22,179 bases of DNA from Oscillospiraceae bacterium. Lineage in GTDB: Bacteria; Bacillota; Clostridia; Oscillospirales; Oscillospiraceae. A program made the translations under genes and the position numbers. The notes under the pieces were generated by a model. It was not told the DNA's origin. It did not search any database and saw nothing but the letters and a program-made list of their open reading frames with translations. Shown here one piece after another: positions 22,108-22,179 of the stretch. Each line of letters begins with the position of its first letter. Position 1 is the first letter of the stretch. The DNA is taken from assembly GCA_029067025.1 (NCBI GenBank), contig JAIEFH010000002.1, forward strand, positions 1 to 22,179. Direction: 5' to 3'.

Positions 22108-22179
22108 GTCGGCACTACCTATCTTCCCAGGCCGTCGCCAGCCAAGTATTTTCGGCGCGAGTGAGCTTAACTGCCGTGT
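22108..22179 (-). rRNA. rrf: 5S rRNA, 3' portion (cut by window end)
   Basis: The minus strand reads CGGCAGTTAAGCTC, then GCGCCGAAAATACTTGGCTGG, ending GGTAGTGCCGAC. This is the loop B / helix IV-V order of bacterial 5S rRNA. The 5' part lies beyond 22179. It shows that the tRNA cluster trails a ribosomal RNA operon. The exact 3' end is estimated. Confidence 0.85.

Overview
The window comes from a GC-rich Gram-positive chromosome, most likely a gut Oscillospiraceae-type Clostridium relative. This lineage guess is an inference. It rests on strong GGAGG ribosome binding sites, PcfJ/PcfK and LPD-type conjugative-element proteins, SLH and copper-amine-oxidase-N surface domains, and tRNA genes with encoded CCA. 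Almost everything left of 21.57 kb is mobile DNA stacked against a chromosomal rRNA-tRNA cluster.

Layout. (1) 1-14.73 kb is the integrase-proximal end of an integrative conjugative element (ICE1). It holds a giant methyltransferase-helicase, three accessory genes of little-known function (one with an LPD28-like start), a PcfK-PcfJ pair, a secreted transglutaminase-like cargo protein, a leftward xis plus a hypothetical gene, and a rightward tyrosine integrase (int1). Relaxase and secretion genes are not in view. (2) 14.73-21.57 kb is a second, smaller element. It carries a Phd-Doc addiction module, a lipoprotein with two esterase-like domains separated by three SLH repeats, a decapitated flavodoxin gene fused by deletion to a decapitated DUF6100-like gene, an 11-bp-phased CGTATTA repeat array, a small excisionase, an XRE repressor and a second tyrosine integrase (int2). 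(3) 21.57-22.18 kb is host backbone on the minus strand: the 3' part of a 5S rRNA, then tRNA-Asn, tRNA-Met, tRNA-Trp, tRNA-Asp and tRNA-Thr(GGT).

How the pieces fit. A 45-bp stretch running from the encoded CCA to the anticodon loop of tRNA-Thr occurs twice. One copy lies in the intact gene beside int2, the other at 14730-14774 just past int1. Both integrases point at their copy, and each copy has its own minus-strand terminator. The simplest reading is serial integration of two elements at the same tRNA-Thr gene. ICE1 supplied the first replacement 3' half, and the second element later displaced it. The displaced half differs at two positions that pair with each other in the T-stem, so it probably evolved in a working tRNA elsewhere. 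The second element looks like a deletion remnant of an ICE: regulation, xis and int survive, and the conjugation genes are gone.

Less expected signals. An orphan minus-strand transcription unit of about 165 nt (TTGATA-17-TATAAT to an intrinsic terminator) lies between pcfJ and the transglutaminase gene and is a candidate small RNA. The phased CGTATTA array looks like an iteron or operator cluster. A long foldable leader precedes int1. The giant helicase frame has no credible start codon but carries an A-AAA-AAC heptamer at its 5' end.
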